From Dryas octopetala (lineage: Eukaryota; Streptophyta; Magnoliopsida; Rosales; Rosaceae), in NCBI GenBank assembly GCA_963921425.1, contig OY992839.1:8411409-8475408 (forward strand): a stretch of DNA of 64,000 nt, written 5' to 3'. Positions 37,037-48,195 of the stretch are shown one piece after another; the stretch's first letter is position 1; every line of letters begins with the position of its first letter. The notes under the pieces are model-generated. The model made no database searches. It was not told the origin of the DNA and saw nothing but the letters and a program-made list of their open reading frames with translations. Position numbers and translations under genes: made by a program.

Positions 37037-38455
37037 TTACCTCTCCAATGCCTTCATCTGCCTCAAGTCTGGCCCCTGCTCCATCACGCGCCACACTTTC
37101 ACCGACCGGTCCAGGCTCCCGCTGTACACGATCCAACTCAGGTCGGCCTTTTTGTCCTCGGCCGACCCCGGGTCCTCCTCCACGGCCAGGCACTTGACGG
37201 GCCCTGTGTGGCCCGTCAAGACTGATAGGCACGTATGTGCCCCGCGCTGTCCCTCCTCCCTCCTCCACACGCATATGTTCCTGTCCGCAGAGCCGCTGAA
37301 AAACAAGTTTCCGGCCGCCGCGAGGCAGAGCACCGCCTGCTTGTGGCCCCGTAGGGCTCCGCCGTGCGTCAGCTGCATGTGCTTCTCGCGTTCCCAGTAG
37401 TTGACCAACCCGTCCGACGACCCACAGTATATGATCCCTGTGGACGGGTTTACGGCCAATGCTGTGACCGCGTTCTCTTGCTGCAGCAATGTCTGGATCA
37501 GGAAGTGCGCCGTTCCCTTCATCTGCAGCTCTCTCCGCCACACCTTCACCGTCCCGTCCGCCGACCCCGTGAACACAAGGGAGTCGAATCCCACAACGAC
37601 GCTATTCACAGCGTCGTCGTGGGCAATGATCGACTCCAAACACTTGGAATCGGCGATGCGCCACACCTTCAAGGTTTTGTCCCACGACCCGGAGTAAAGA
37701 AGCCCTTCCTCTTCACACAAACTCATGCACGAAACCGCATCAAAGTGTTTGATCCGGACCACGTTCCGGTGTCGTCGGACCTCCACGTAATTCTTCGGGT
37801 TCATGGAGCTCCTTATGAAATCTTTCAAGGTCGGCAAGCTCCCTATGCGTCGATGATGGCTCGGACTTTTGGGAGAAACCTTCCAGACCCGGATCTTCCC
37901 ATCTTGGTGACCCGTGAATATCTTCTCACCAGAAATAACAATTGTTTTGACCAACCCGCTGTTGGATTTAAAGCCGGTGAAGTCCTTCAAATTCTTCCAG
38001 ACCCGAATATTCTTGCTATCCGACCCGGTATACAGCAAGTCCCCGTTCACCGCTAGCGAGTAAATATGCCCCTCCTCGCGCACCAGCGACCCAATGAGTC
38101 CGTTCTGAGGGAGACGTTCGTCGTAAACCGAAGTCAACGGGTATAACGGCGACGGCGTCATCCACGGGGACTTGTTGTACGGCGAGGCATGGTACGGCGA
38201 CATGGCGTATGGGGAGCTATCAGTGCTGCTGCCCCGCACGCTGTCGTATGCAGGGCTTGTGGCCGAGGCGCTACTATGACGAAGCGCGTAATCATTATTG
38301 TTGTTGTTATGGTGGTGGTTGTGGTCATCTTCGTCCCGTGTGTTTGTCATGGTGGGCAGGGCGGGGTCGGAATGCAAGAGGTTTCCGAATTTCGGCCGGT
38401 GGTGGAGAGTGTTGCGTTCCGCCACCATGGTGCCTCCTCCCCTGTCGTTTCTCAT
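37037..38455 (-). CDS. WD40-repeat protein, JINGUBANG-like
   Basis: Intronless 472-residue protein. The N-terminus (1-125) is low-complexity: a His/Asn/Asp-rich run at about 42-56 and repeated SPY motifs at about 80-94. Residues 125-465 form seven WD40 repeats, several with the signature GS-D--I-VW or GS-D-TLKVWR (e.g. [60 protein letters not shown]). This gives a single beta-propeller for protein binding. The best-known relative, Arabidopsis JINGUBANG, restrains pollen germination and binds a TCP factor; that role should not be assumed for every homologue. The start is the first ATG after the TATA box. A second in-frame ATG at 38428 has a better context (ACCATGG). The gene is clearly more GC-rich than its surroundings. 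Confidence 0.88.
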   Translation of the reverse strand: MRNDRGGGTMVAERNTLHHRPKFGNLLHSDPALPTMTNTRDEDDHNHHHNNNNNDYALRHSSASATSPAYDSVRGSSTDSSPYAMSPYHASPYNKSPWMTPSPLYPLTSVYDERLPQNGLIGSLVREEGHIYSLAVNGDLLYTGSDSKNIRVWKNLKDFTGFKSNSGLVKTIVISGEKIFTGHQDGKIRVWKVSPKSPSHHRRIGSLPTLKDFIRSSMNPKNYVEVRRHRNVVRIKHFDAVSCMSLCEEEGLLYSGSWDKTLKVWRIADSKCLESIIAHDDAVNSVVVGFDSLVFTGSADGTVKVWRRELQMKGTAHFLIQTLLQQENAVTALAVNPSTGIIYCGSSDGLVNYWEREKHMQLTHGGALRGHKQAVLCLAAAGNLFFSGSADRNICVWRREEGQRGAHTCLSVLTGHTGPVKCLAVEEDPGSAEDKKADLSWIVYSGSLDRSVKVWRVMEQGPDLRQMKALER

Positions 38456-38633
38456 ATACGACGTCGTAGTGTGAGGAAACCAAACTAAACAAAACAAACA
38501 GAGGATTATAGAAGGGAAGGAAGGATAGATAGATAGAGTGAGAGAGAGAGAGAGAAAAATTTTGACAGAAAGTGAGGGAAAATTTTTTGAAGACGAGAAA
38601 TTTGGAAAGTTGGGGGAAGAGTGAGTGAGGAAG

Positions 38634-38645
38634 TATATATAAATA
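38634..38645 (-). promoter_or_regulatory. TATA box of the WD40 gene
   Basis: On the minus strand TATTTATATATA lies about 180 bp before the first ATG (38455), followed by a CT-rich leader (GA-rich on the plus strand, 38535-38560). Confidence 0.65.
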
Positions 38646-39215
38646 GGGAAGGGATGGATGAAAATCATGAAATAGTGGTGGGTGTGGGTTGGTGCCACGT
38701 GGTGGGATGAGAGACGTGGTCGTTTTGGACCGGGAAACCGGGTGTGCCGGTAATGATTGGCTGTTGTAACCGGCACAGTGGATTGTAGCCGAAGGTTGTG
38801 AATTTTTGGCGGCCATTAAATCTCCACACGTATTTAGGGGAGAGACGAAACCAACGGGTTCTGTTGCTATATGAAACGTTTTCAGACTCGGAGGTTTGAC
38901 TTCGCGTATTTAGGGTTGAAGCTTGACCTTTGAGTTGGTCAAGGAGTCTACGTTTCTCGAGATGACACGACAATGCTTTTATTGTGTTTCATTAATTCTT
39001 GGTCGATCTCTTCATGCACATGCAAATTGGGTTTCATGAATGGAATATGAATATTGAGTTTGCTGTTTGCCTAACAGATGTGATGGCGGTTTGAAAATGA
39101 ATAACAAAGTGATAATTTAATTAGTGGCTCTTGGAATTGCAATTTAGAGAGAAGTGTACGTTCTTAATTAATTAATGCACACATTAATTAAAATGCACAC
39201 ATTTCATATTGAAAA
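38646..39215. other. Promoter-distal and intergenic DNA upstream of the WD40 gene
   Basis: 38646-38960 is relatively GC-rich and contains ACGTGG and ACGTGG-like cores (CCACGTGG at about 38695-38702), a G-box that may serve the WD40 gene. No ORF is supported. Confidence 0.45.
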
Positions 39216-39407
39216 TAGTAATGCTACACTTACCACATTTTTATACCACAATTTCATACCATCTTACATGGCATTCATACATTAGACACTAAAAATTAAA
39301 AAATAAAATCTAAAAAAGAAAAAGGAAATACCCTTCCAGTAAAGTAATGACACATCATGTGGGATACAAATGTGGGAAAAAAAATGTGAGACAACTAGCA
39401 TTATTGT
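39216..39407. mobile_element. Small MITE with 8-bp target duplication
   Basis: A 192-bp element with imperfect terminal inverted repeats: left TAGTAATGCTACACTTACCA, right (reverse complement) ACAATAATGCTAGTTGTCTC. It is flanked by ATTGAAAA on both sides (39208-39215 and 39408-39415). The 8-bp duplication suggests a hAT-type origin. The flanking match extends further (CACACATTTCATATTGAAAA occurs on both sides), so a small local duplication is also possible. Confidence 0.55.
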
Positions 39408-39415
39408 ATTGAAAA

Positions 39416-42400
39416 ATACACACATTTCATATTGAAAAATACTAGTGAAAGTAATTAAATAATTATGTTGCCCAATTACATTCCATGATTAATTATTTTC
39501 ATAATCACACTTTAATTTATTCAATGTTGAATGCTAAGCGCATGAATGTATGATTGATAAGCGCATATATTCTTTCTTTCTTTTTTTATTAATGAACTAG
39601 TGTTTATAAATTTTGAATTTAAGACCTACTTCAACAAAGTCTAAATACCATTTAGGCATTTACTATTTTAAATCATCATTAACAATAAGCATATATTCAT
39701 ATGCGCGAATGATTGTAGAAAGCAAAATTCGTGATTTAGATGATTAGCCTAAATGGATAACCAGTCTAGAGTTCGTGAGAAGTACACCGTACGTGCATAA
39801 ACTAATATAATGATGATGCTTAATTATTGCATTACCAATCCATATTACGAACACCACCTGTCCTTCATTTGGACGGCCAAAGGTTATGTACGTCCTCACT
39901 TTTGATATATAATATTATCTATATATATAGTGGCAAACAAGAATTCGATCTAGTGATCGTAAACAACTTGACATCAAACTTGAATGTTGATCAATACTTA
40001 CAGTAATTTGCTTTAGAGCTTGCCATTAGGAATGGAGCCTACTGCCACTATCTCCTTTACAGTAATTACTAGCTAGCTGTACTATATAATAACTGATAAT
40101 TAAAACTAAACACCAAATTTTTTTTGTGATATATTAATCAACCATTATCATCTATAAGATTTAAATAAAACCTTCTTTCACAAGGTAAAGACTGAATGAA
40201 ATTAGATCAAATAATTATCAGCAAATTGACACCAAAATATATGAAAGTCTCTCAACATAATTAATTAGATTAATTGAATTGATAACATGTGATAATTATC
40301 TCCTTTCCAATGCTTAATTACTAGCTAGTTATTATATATTAATTGATAATTAAAAGGGGGTTGGATCACCCAATAAAAGGTATCTGTTAACTTTTTGAAC
40401 GCATTAAATGGCATCATATCGAACCATAATTTATCTTAATCTTCTCCACTCAGTTCCTTTACCGGCCACTCGATCAGTTCCTTCACATTTTGGTCTGCAG
40501 CTTCTATTTCAGCCTAGCGTGCAATACCATTCTACAAGCATGAATTCACATTCTATTACAATTTACACATGCAGAAAATTAAAACAATTCTTCTAACGAT
40601 TTAATTAATTTTCAGAGTTTGAGGTCAAGTTCTAATATTAACCATATATGAGTTCTATATGCTTTATCCCCAAAATTTGTCTCAAGTACACAAATTATTT
40701 TTGTTGCCAAGTCATAAAGGTTGGTGAACCACTGAACCGTGAACCATATATTGCATGCTTTGTTTTGTTGTATGCTTCAAAAGCCACTTAGGAGTTAGGC
40801 CTTGGCCTCACTCTACATTCTAATGTTCTAGAGCACCGTGGCGCGAAAAACCGTGCTCACTCATGGTTTGCCTTTTTATCGTGTCAAATATGTCGATGGC
40901 TCCATGAAAATTGGCCGCCACCTGCAACCCAAATATTGGTGAGTGTGACAGAGACGTGACCCAGTCAAGCCAGCAGCTAGCAGACACGTAACAGTTACCC
41001 AAAACAGAAAGTTGCAGCTACAGAGAATTAAAATAATTGTCAGATATATTCCACGTAATCGGATAAACCTCAGGTCCGCCACCTGGCTTCATTTGGAGTT
41101 GACACGAGTCCATGCAATTAGGTCATGATTCATAAGCGTGACGGATTAAGCCAAATGTCAGCTGGGTTTGATTGATATGAAAGACGGATCTATCATGGTT
41201 ACATTATGGTTGAAGTTTAATTGAAAATTGCTCTCTCCTTTGTCATTTATGTACATATCTATGTTATTAAATTCTCAATTTGAATAAAATAATATTATTT
41301 TTGAATGTGTAATCTGAACTTTTAATTTTGATAAGATAGAAATTGTGTCATATAATCGTTCCATGACACAGGACATACAATCAATTTTGATTAATAAATT
41401 ATAATTATTCACTTTTACAGAATTAGGATATAAGTTTTCTACAATTTTTTTTTTTGGACTGATAAGTTTTCTACAATTAGATATATTGTATATCATACAA
41501 CTACTATACTAAATTCAAATTCCTAATAAGATAATATATTAGTTCGTCCGTCCCAAAAAATGTTATAATATCCTTCTTTTTTATTAATTAGAATGGTGAG
41601 TTGATTCATGGAGTGCATTAATTCTTTAATTATGCAATTTTTTGAGATTTTTCTCTAAGTTATCAACCACGTATTTGTAATAATATGCTAACCAATTAGC
41701 CAAATTTGATTTAGAGTGTGATCAAACAGTTGTTTGGTTGGAGGAAGTTATTGGCTTTCTCAGCCTTTACACCGTGATATATCTATTCAGTTAATTAAGT
41801 ACATGAATTAAGTAGTCTTTTGGACATTTTCCTTTAAAAAACAAAAGTTGATTCATTTCACGACATATTTAGAAAACAAAACATTTATATGCTTTAGTTT
41901 AAAGAGTTTTTTTTTTTTTTTTTGTTTCTTGCCAAATACTGTGGCATATCATTGATTAAATACATGAATGAATAGTTCATAAAAAAAAAAAAAAACAATA
42001 CATGAATGAATAATGTGCGGTACGTCTTGAGCTTGAGTCTTAATAACATAACCTGACAATTAATATATTATAAGTGATGATTCTTATTTTATTTAACGAC
42101 GTACGTAGTGAGATTGAGTGTTGAATTGTATGCGATTAATTTTAATTAGGAGACAAATATTTATTTTGCTTCCATCAATGCAACAGTTCTACATCTAGAA
42201 TTAATATATTGTCAAAAGTTTTGCGAAGCAAAATATCTTTTCAATATTTTAGATTATCCTTGATGGATGCTGTAAATTCAGCCACCACAACATATGAGGC
42301 GAGCTGATACAAGCAAAACATAGTGAGTGCGTCACCAAAATCTTATAATCGTAATTGTTTAATATTATACACACAAAGATAAGTTGTTTTATAGTAATGG

Positions 42401-42968
42401 TGGGAAAAGAATGGGTTTGTAGTGATTTTGTTGCATGTATGTATTCAATGTATTTATTTACAAAGGTAGTCTGGGTAGGTAAGAATTTATAGTTGTTTAT
42501 AGCAGCTTTTTTGAATAATTGAACAATAATTACTCAACCATACCTGACTTTTTGGTGCAATATCCCAAACTGCATTTAAGATCATACATGCACAACACTA
42601 GCTAGCTAGTCATACTTTTCTTTGACATGCATGCGCAAGGTGCACTTCACTGCTTTTCTATTTGTAAACATAAATTTTTTTGAAATCTTTTATTACTTGA
42701 TGAAAAAGATTAATATATAAAGCATATTAATTCGGTCTATAAATTCATACAACTATAAAATGTTTAGGGCCCGTAAATTACGCTAAGATTATGGACTCAT
42801 TATAATTTATCTAACCGGTGAAGTACTAGCTCATCTTGTACTGTATGGAGCATCCCAAATATATGCTATATCAATTAGGGTAATATGCAATCATTAATTT
42901 AATTTGTACAATTAAAATATGTGGAACCAACTTGTTGCTGCCATTATTTTTCTTGGATTAATCTTCAA
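39416..42968. other. Intergenic region without supported genes
   Basis: AT-rich DNA with poly-T/poly-A tracts (41448, 41907-41922, 41982-41995). Short ORFs at 40408-40596 (+) and 40876-41082 (-) have no recognisable family features. Confidence 0.5.
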
Positions 42969-42976
42969 TATGTGAG

Positions 42977-43512
42977 TAGACCTGGCAACGGGTCGTGTTT
43001 TTGCGGATTCGGGTCAAACACGACATGAACTGTTAAGCCAACATATGAAAAAAAAAAAAATCAATATGAACACGACACGAAAAATAATGGGTGAATACGA
43101 CATACACGACCCGTTTCACTCGTTAAGAAAAAAAATATACATTTTTCAACAAAAAATTTAAATTATTAAATATATTATATTACATAAGTAAATAACTTTT
43201 ATTACATAAATAAATACTTTTGATTCCATAAATATATAGTTTAAACATTACACATAAGAAAAATATAAAGACTGTGCAAATTAATTAAATGATTAATATC
43301 ATAAGAAAAAATCAAATAGAATATATTTATTTCTTAACGGGTCACTTAAGAGTTTCACGGGTTAATATGAACACGACAAGAAAATTAACAGGTTACTAAC
43401 GGATCAACATGATTTCAACACGACACGATAAGTCTCAACCCGAATACTAAATTTTTCGTATCGTTTCATGTCATGTTAACGGGTTGAGCAATATCAGATA
43501 TTGCTAGGTCTA
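42977..43512. mobile_element. hAT-type non-autonomous element (MITE) with perfect 8-bp TSD
   Basis: A 536-bp element whose ends are TAGACCTGGCAACGGG on the left and, reverse-complemented, TAGACCTAGCAATATC on the right. The first 12 bases match at 11 positions. It is flanked by the perfect 8-bp duplication TATGTGAG at 42969-42976 and 43513-43520. Subterminal regions carry repeated GGGTCGTG/CACGACC-like motifs, typical of hAT transposase-binding repeats. It has no transposase ORF. Confidence 0.88.
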
Positions 43513-43869
43513 TATGTGAGACTTCCACTTTTCTTATTCTTTTCATTAATGATGGCTTTCACATGTTAATCATGCATATAATGGTTTCATAGATTATATA
43601 TAATATAGAAGACCATATTTTCAATTAATTGAAAAATTATCCATTTCTAGTAAATTATTAATTTCAGATACTAGCTTTTTCTCCGTCCATATATAATTAA
43701 TTAATTAATTTTTCTAATTTTGTTGTTGGGGCCGAAAGTTTTGAAAACTTGAGGACGTGTCAAGTAGTTGAAAGGTTATAGTACCCCAATCATACCTAAA
43801 TTTGGGAGTAGATTATCCTTCTCACTAAGATACGTATAATCATTGACACTTGTCTCATGTGCATGCGTC

Positions 43870-44900
43870 TCAAGTTAAAGTTCCTTAAAAAAAAAAAAAA
43901 AAAAAAAAGAAGTTGTATCAAACTGCCTGACCTCTTGAATGAGTATTAAACTGCGATAATGTGTGTTTTCTACTTTAAAATTCTCAGACAAAGAATTGTG
44001 AACCAAAAGAATTACTGGAAAGAAAAATGAAAGAACAAAATGATATATTTGATTCATATATTCTTTTTTGTTTTTTTTTTCTGTCAAAAAAATATGTTCT
44101 TTTTTTTTTTGGATAATGCTTCTTTACATGCAAAAAATAATTTTAAATCACATATTAAGTTAAAAATATCTACTTAAACGATGATTTAGTTCACTCTCTA
44201 GAAACCAGACTTCACTATATATATCTGGTGACATAGCATTTTTACTTTTAATTTTATGAAACTATATAAATATATATATATTCTTCATCCCTAACTTAAT
44301 TTATACACTTTGGGGCTTGTCTGATAATCTTGAGACAAAAAGAACAACAATACATTGTAAACTACAACATTAAATTAGAAATAGAAGTAAAAAGTTTGCA
44401 GAATTCAGGCAGCTAGCTCATCCAAATTACTATTATAAAAGTTTATAAACTCAACCTTAATCTTACTGGATTTGGAGGCTGGCCTCCGAATCATCAAATA
44501 CGTTTGTAAAACGATGAACATACATATATATATATATATATATAATTCTCGGCCTCATTTTTTTAAGTTATCAGATTTTAAAAATTGAAAGTGAAGAAGC
44601 AGCTGGCCAAGAATTGATGATGATTGTTAATTTTGATCCATAATACAACTCTGAAAAAGTCATAGAATTGTCATCTTTTTTTTTCATCGTTTTTTATAAC
44701 TTAAACTTTGTATACTAGATGGTCAAAAAAAAAAAATTGTATACGAGATTTGGTCTTGTTTGCTATTCATCAAACACGTCCCCAAATCACTCTACCAAAT
44801 TCTTACGACAGACCTGTATATATGATCCCCACTTAAAACAAGATCAGAATCAGAAAGGAGGAGCATGATGCAGCCATTAAAATAATGCTACCAAAATATG
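43870..44900. repeat. Noncoding paralogous block A (pairs with 49530-50290)
   Basis: Shares ordered blocks with 49530-50290: AAACTGCCTGA-CTCTTGAATGAGT, TTTGGGGC-TGTCTGATAA, AAAACGATGAACA, ATCAAACACGT-CCCA-ATCACTCTAC. The order is kept with indels between blocks, so the two are diverged copies of one segment. No ORF is conserved, and function is unknown. Confidence 0.75.
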
Positions 44901-45423
44901 GGGGTGGTGTACATGTTTTTTAATAATAACTCTTTGGAGGCTTGGAGCTTGGTTACTACAGATGTCACATAACCATGCATGCCCAAATCTGCATGATATA
45001 TTATTGATTATATCAATTTGCAACAATAAGAATCCACACAAAAGAAAATTGGTCATATATGCTGCAGATATATATTAGCATAGTGTTAATGGAAACTGCA
45101 AATGAAGCATTAAAATTATAGACGATTGTTAATTAATTCGCTCTACCTCTGAACTTGTCTGGTGATCCCATAAGGTTAAGCGGTTAAACTCACACACCAT
45201 TCCTCACATATTGCACATGAGTTGTATGCGAACCAAACAAATATAGACGTACTATAGAGATTAATTAGAGAGAAAAGTCGTTGGGGTTGACCCAATTGGT
45301 GAGATAGCTAGAATGAGGAAATTGTTTGAGTTGTGTGGCTCAATACCAAGCTGTGGATGTAAAAGGAATTCAACATCGATCGGAAAAGTGACACCACAAA
45401 AATTTTAGTATATAAGTGGATGA

Positions 45424-45547
45424 TGTTGAGAGTAATGTGGAGCAATGTCCCACATCGGAAAATTAAAGCTTAGCATATGTGCTTATAAGTCTTGGGCCTC
45501 TCCACCCATTGCCAATTGGTTTTGGGTTGGATGCTCTAATTCTATCA
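45424..45547 (+). repeat. Left LTR of the TRIM
   Basis: 124 bp, TG...CA ends, contains the motif ATGTCCCACATCGGAAAA common in plant LTRs. Differs from the right LTR at only a few positions (e.g. AATTAAAG against AACTAAGG). Confidence 0.93.
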
Positions 45548-45663
45548 TGGTATCAGAGCTTGGTTATCCGCGTGTAAGGCCCAACGGCCACACGTGCTCC
45601 CACGTCACCCAATATAATTTGTTCACGTGTAAGGCTCAAAATATCGCCACACGTGCGGGGGCG

Positions 45664-45787
45664 TGTTGAGAGTAATGTGGAGCAATGTCCCACATCGGAA
45701 AACTAAGGCTTAGCATATGTGCTTATAAGTCTTGGGCCTCTCCACCCATTGCCAATTAATTTTGGGTTGGATGCTCTAATTCTATCA
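45664..45787 (+). repeat. Right LTR of the TRIM
   Basis: 124 bp, same boundaries as the left LTR, followed by target duplication GATGA. Confidence 0.93.
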
Positions 45788-45792
45788 GATGA

Positions 45793-46426
45793 TCCATTTC
45801 TAATAGCATTGAAACTTATTGAGATAAAACCTCATACCTTAAAAGGTCTAGTGAGTTTAATCTTGTCCACATGATAGACTTAAGTGGTTAAGTTGGTGAC
45901 AATATAAATGTTGAATTAGACGGACTATAATTTTTATCCAATACTCTGAAGCCACATGCCGACATGATTATTGATAGTTTTTGTATAATGCCCTACGTTT
46001 TTACCCAATTTTCTTATAGAATTGATTTGACTTAGAGTTTATACTTGTGGTTTACAGTTTAAATTTTTTATTTTAACTCTACACTTTAAAATTTGTGATA
46101 AAATTGAAAATTTAAACGATAAACGGGAAGCAATATGTGATAGATATTAAGCTAGCCAATAGAAGATAAGATTAGGGACATGTTGAAAACTTGTAATTGA
46201 CATGATACCTAATGAAGAGGTTAAAAGTCAAGTCAATCTGGCAACATCACAGTGTTCGGCCTATTGTTCAATGACAGGTTTATGACAATTAATTAATCGA
46301 TCGGCACCAAAATCCACCAACTTGTCATTGCCACCAGTATTATCAATATCATGTGGCTATTTCTATACGTGAAGAAAAAGTGAGCGAGTCAAAATTGTTG
46401 TACCAATATATATTCATATATCCATA
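45793..46426. other. Intergenic DNA between two transposons
   Basis: AT-rich with no ORF, no paired repeat and no regulatory feature that I can support. Confidence 0.5.
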
Positions 46427-46435
46427 TGCATTGAA

Positions 46436-46808
46436 GGGTTAAATATAAAAAAAATTCATAAATTTTACATTTATTTTTAATTTAATTCATTAACTATAAA
46501 AAGTGTCAATTTGATCTACAAATTTTTCAAGTTATACAAAAACAGTATAAACGTTAACTTTCATCCGAAAATTAATAGAATTAAAAATTGATCACATGAA
46601 AATATGATGAACGGAATGAAATACCCCTGAAAATGTGGTCACTTATTGTGCACATGACCAGTTTCTATTAAATTTTTTGATGAAAGTTAACGTTTGTACT
46701 GTTTTGATACAACTTGAAAAGTTCGTAAACCAAATTGATACTTTTTATAGTTAGTGAACCAAATTGAGATTCACTGTAAAGTTTATAGATCATTTTTGTA
46801 TTTAACCC
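46436..46808. mobile_element. Mutator-like fold-back MITE
   Basis: A 373-bp near-palindrome. The left arm (GGGTTAAATATAAAAAAAAT... to CGTTAACTTTCATC) is the reverse complement of the right arm (GATGAAAGTTAACG... to TTTGTATTTAACCC) over about 120 bp with scattered mismatches. Flanks TGCATTGAA (46427-46435) and TACATTGAA (46809-46817) match at 8 of 9 positions. Long inverted repeats with 9-bp duplications are typical of MULE-derived elements. No coding capacity. Confidence 0.82.
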
Positions 46809-47241
46809 TACATTGAATATTATAGAATAGGAAGCATCGAATTAAATTTTGAAAATTTTCTATATTTTTAAGGTTTTGAAATATTACTAAAATGAAATTA
46901 TCTCAATTGTTTTAGTTTAAATTTTCAACAAAGTTAAAATTTCTTTCAAACTTTTCATATTTTTCAACTTTTGAAATCTGAAATTTAATTACTTGAATAG
47001 CAGGCCTAATGTGATCATGGGATAGTCATATTAGATTCCATTAGAGCATGCATCAGTAATTGTACTCAATATGTGTATATATAACACGTTCTGATACTTA
47101 AATAAATTAAAATATCTAATTAAAACAAATTAATAATGGATGGAGATCGAGAGCAAACTCTTTATAAACCACTTAAGAAGATTATCCTTGTGAAAGCTTT
47201 CTTTGGTCAACCTTATCAATATTTAATAATTGGTACAATTA

Positions 47242-47644
47242 AGGGGAATGATATTCACCTTCTCTAATCAACCTTCTTCACTGACCCTCTCCTTTATTAT
47301 TCTCATTCTACAGTATATTTTCATGATTGGAGTTCATTTTTAATATAATTATTTGAAGATCATCTCTGTAAAAAATTAACTAAATCGGAAATTATTTGGT
47401 CATGTAATAGTTAATTATCAAATAAACAAACGGTGAATCAAACTGTTACCATAACCGTATGTTTATTTGATCACAATTACATAATTAAATGATTTCTGAT
47501 TTAGTTGATTTTTTGTATAGATGATCTTCATAGTTAGATCTAAACAATGAACGTTCCGATCATGAATTTATATTGCGGAATGAGAATAATAAACGAGAAA
47601 GTCGGTGGAGAAAGTACATTGAAGAAGGTGGATAGCATTCCTCT
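47242..47644. mobile_element. Fold-back element 1 of a related trio
   Basis: About 403 bp with inverted ends (left AGGGGAATGATATTCACCTT; right, reverse-complemented, AGAGGAATGCTATCCACCTT). Internal arms contain AAATCGGAAATTATTTGGTC pairing with the AAATGATTTCTGATTTAG segment. A clear target duplication was not found. It shares the internal core with the elements at 50319 and 50752. Confidence 0.65.
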
Positions 47645-47814
47645 AAGATTAATAATGGGTATACCTAGAAAGATATGAGTTGCACCTGACAATAAGGAAC
47701 TAAAGGCCACTATTAGTCTTGAGATCGAATTTAAGCCATTAATTCCGAAGCTTCCTAGGGCCGGGATAGGCCCATATATATATATATATTATTTTTCCAT
47801 AATTCGTCATTTTG

Positions 47815-48195
47815 TCCCAGCAAAAGATGAAAGAATATCAGAGTCTTGTACCAAAAGAATTAAGAATGTCAAAGATTCTGAGAGGAGCAATGAGCATATA
47901 TAACAAGAATTTCCAGAACACAGTAGAACATACATATATCATGCATATATGCCAATACATATTGCAAATGATGATAGACTTACAAATAATGCCAATGCTG
48001 TACACCTGGCTTTCTTGTTGCAGTGCAAGTGGACAGTACTGGACTAACCATGATATACCAGTGGATGTTAGAGAGCAGACAGGCCTTCTCCTACCCTACT
48101 AAGATCAAGCAGTTTCACTTTCAGCCAATGTTAGTGCTCTACAGTTCGCAAACTTCCAAAAGACACTGGACCTGCAGAGTCCAGTGACAATACCT
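47815..48195. repeat. Noncoding paralogous block B (pairs with 53035-53330)
   Basis: Shares with 53035-53330 the ordered blocks GATGAAAGA-AATATCAGAGTC, AATTTCCAGAACACAGTAGA, TGCTGTACAC, TGGCTTT-TTGTTGCAG, CCAATGTTAGTGCT and ACTGGACCTGCAGAG. The apparent 96-aa ORF inside is not preserved in the other copy. This copy ends with the palindromic CTGGACCTGCAGAGTCCAG. Confidence 0.78.

Larger units (their letters stand above)
45424..45787 (+). mobile_element. Complete TRIM (terminal-repeat retrotransposon in miniature)
   Basis: Two 124-bp LTRs, 45424-45547 and 45664-45787, nearly identical and each beginning TGTTGAGAG and ending TCTATCA. The primer-binding site TGGTATCAGAGC (45548-45559) immediately follows the left LTR and matches the initiator-Met tRNA type used by many plant retroelements. 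A G-rich polypurine-like tract (GCGGGGGCG) precedes the right LTR. The 5-bp target duplication GATGA is perfect at 45419-45423 and 45788-45792. The internal region is only 116 bp and codes for nothing, so the element depends on proteins from elsewhere. It contains three CACGTG motifs. The near-identical LTRs indicate fairly recent insertion. Confidence 0.95.

Noticed and set aside
37364..38056. 230-aa and other ORFs antisense to the WD40 gene
   Set aside because: GC-rich coding DNA gives long shadow frames. The WD40 frame has clear repeat motifs and these do not.
40876..41082. 68-aa minus-strand ORF with a hydrophobic segment
   Set aside because: Single short ORF without homologous copy, TATA box or recognised motif.
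45445..45669. 74-aa ORF
   Set aside because: Runs from LTR through primer site into the other LTR of a TRIM, so it is accidental.
47812..48102. 96-aa ORF in block B
   Set aside because: Not preserved in the paralogous block at 53035-53330, which argues against coding function.
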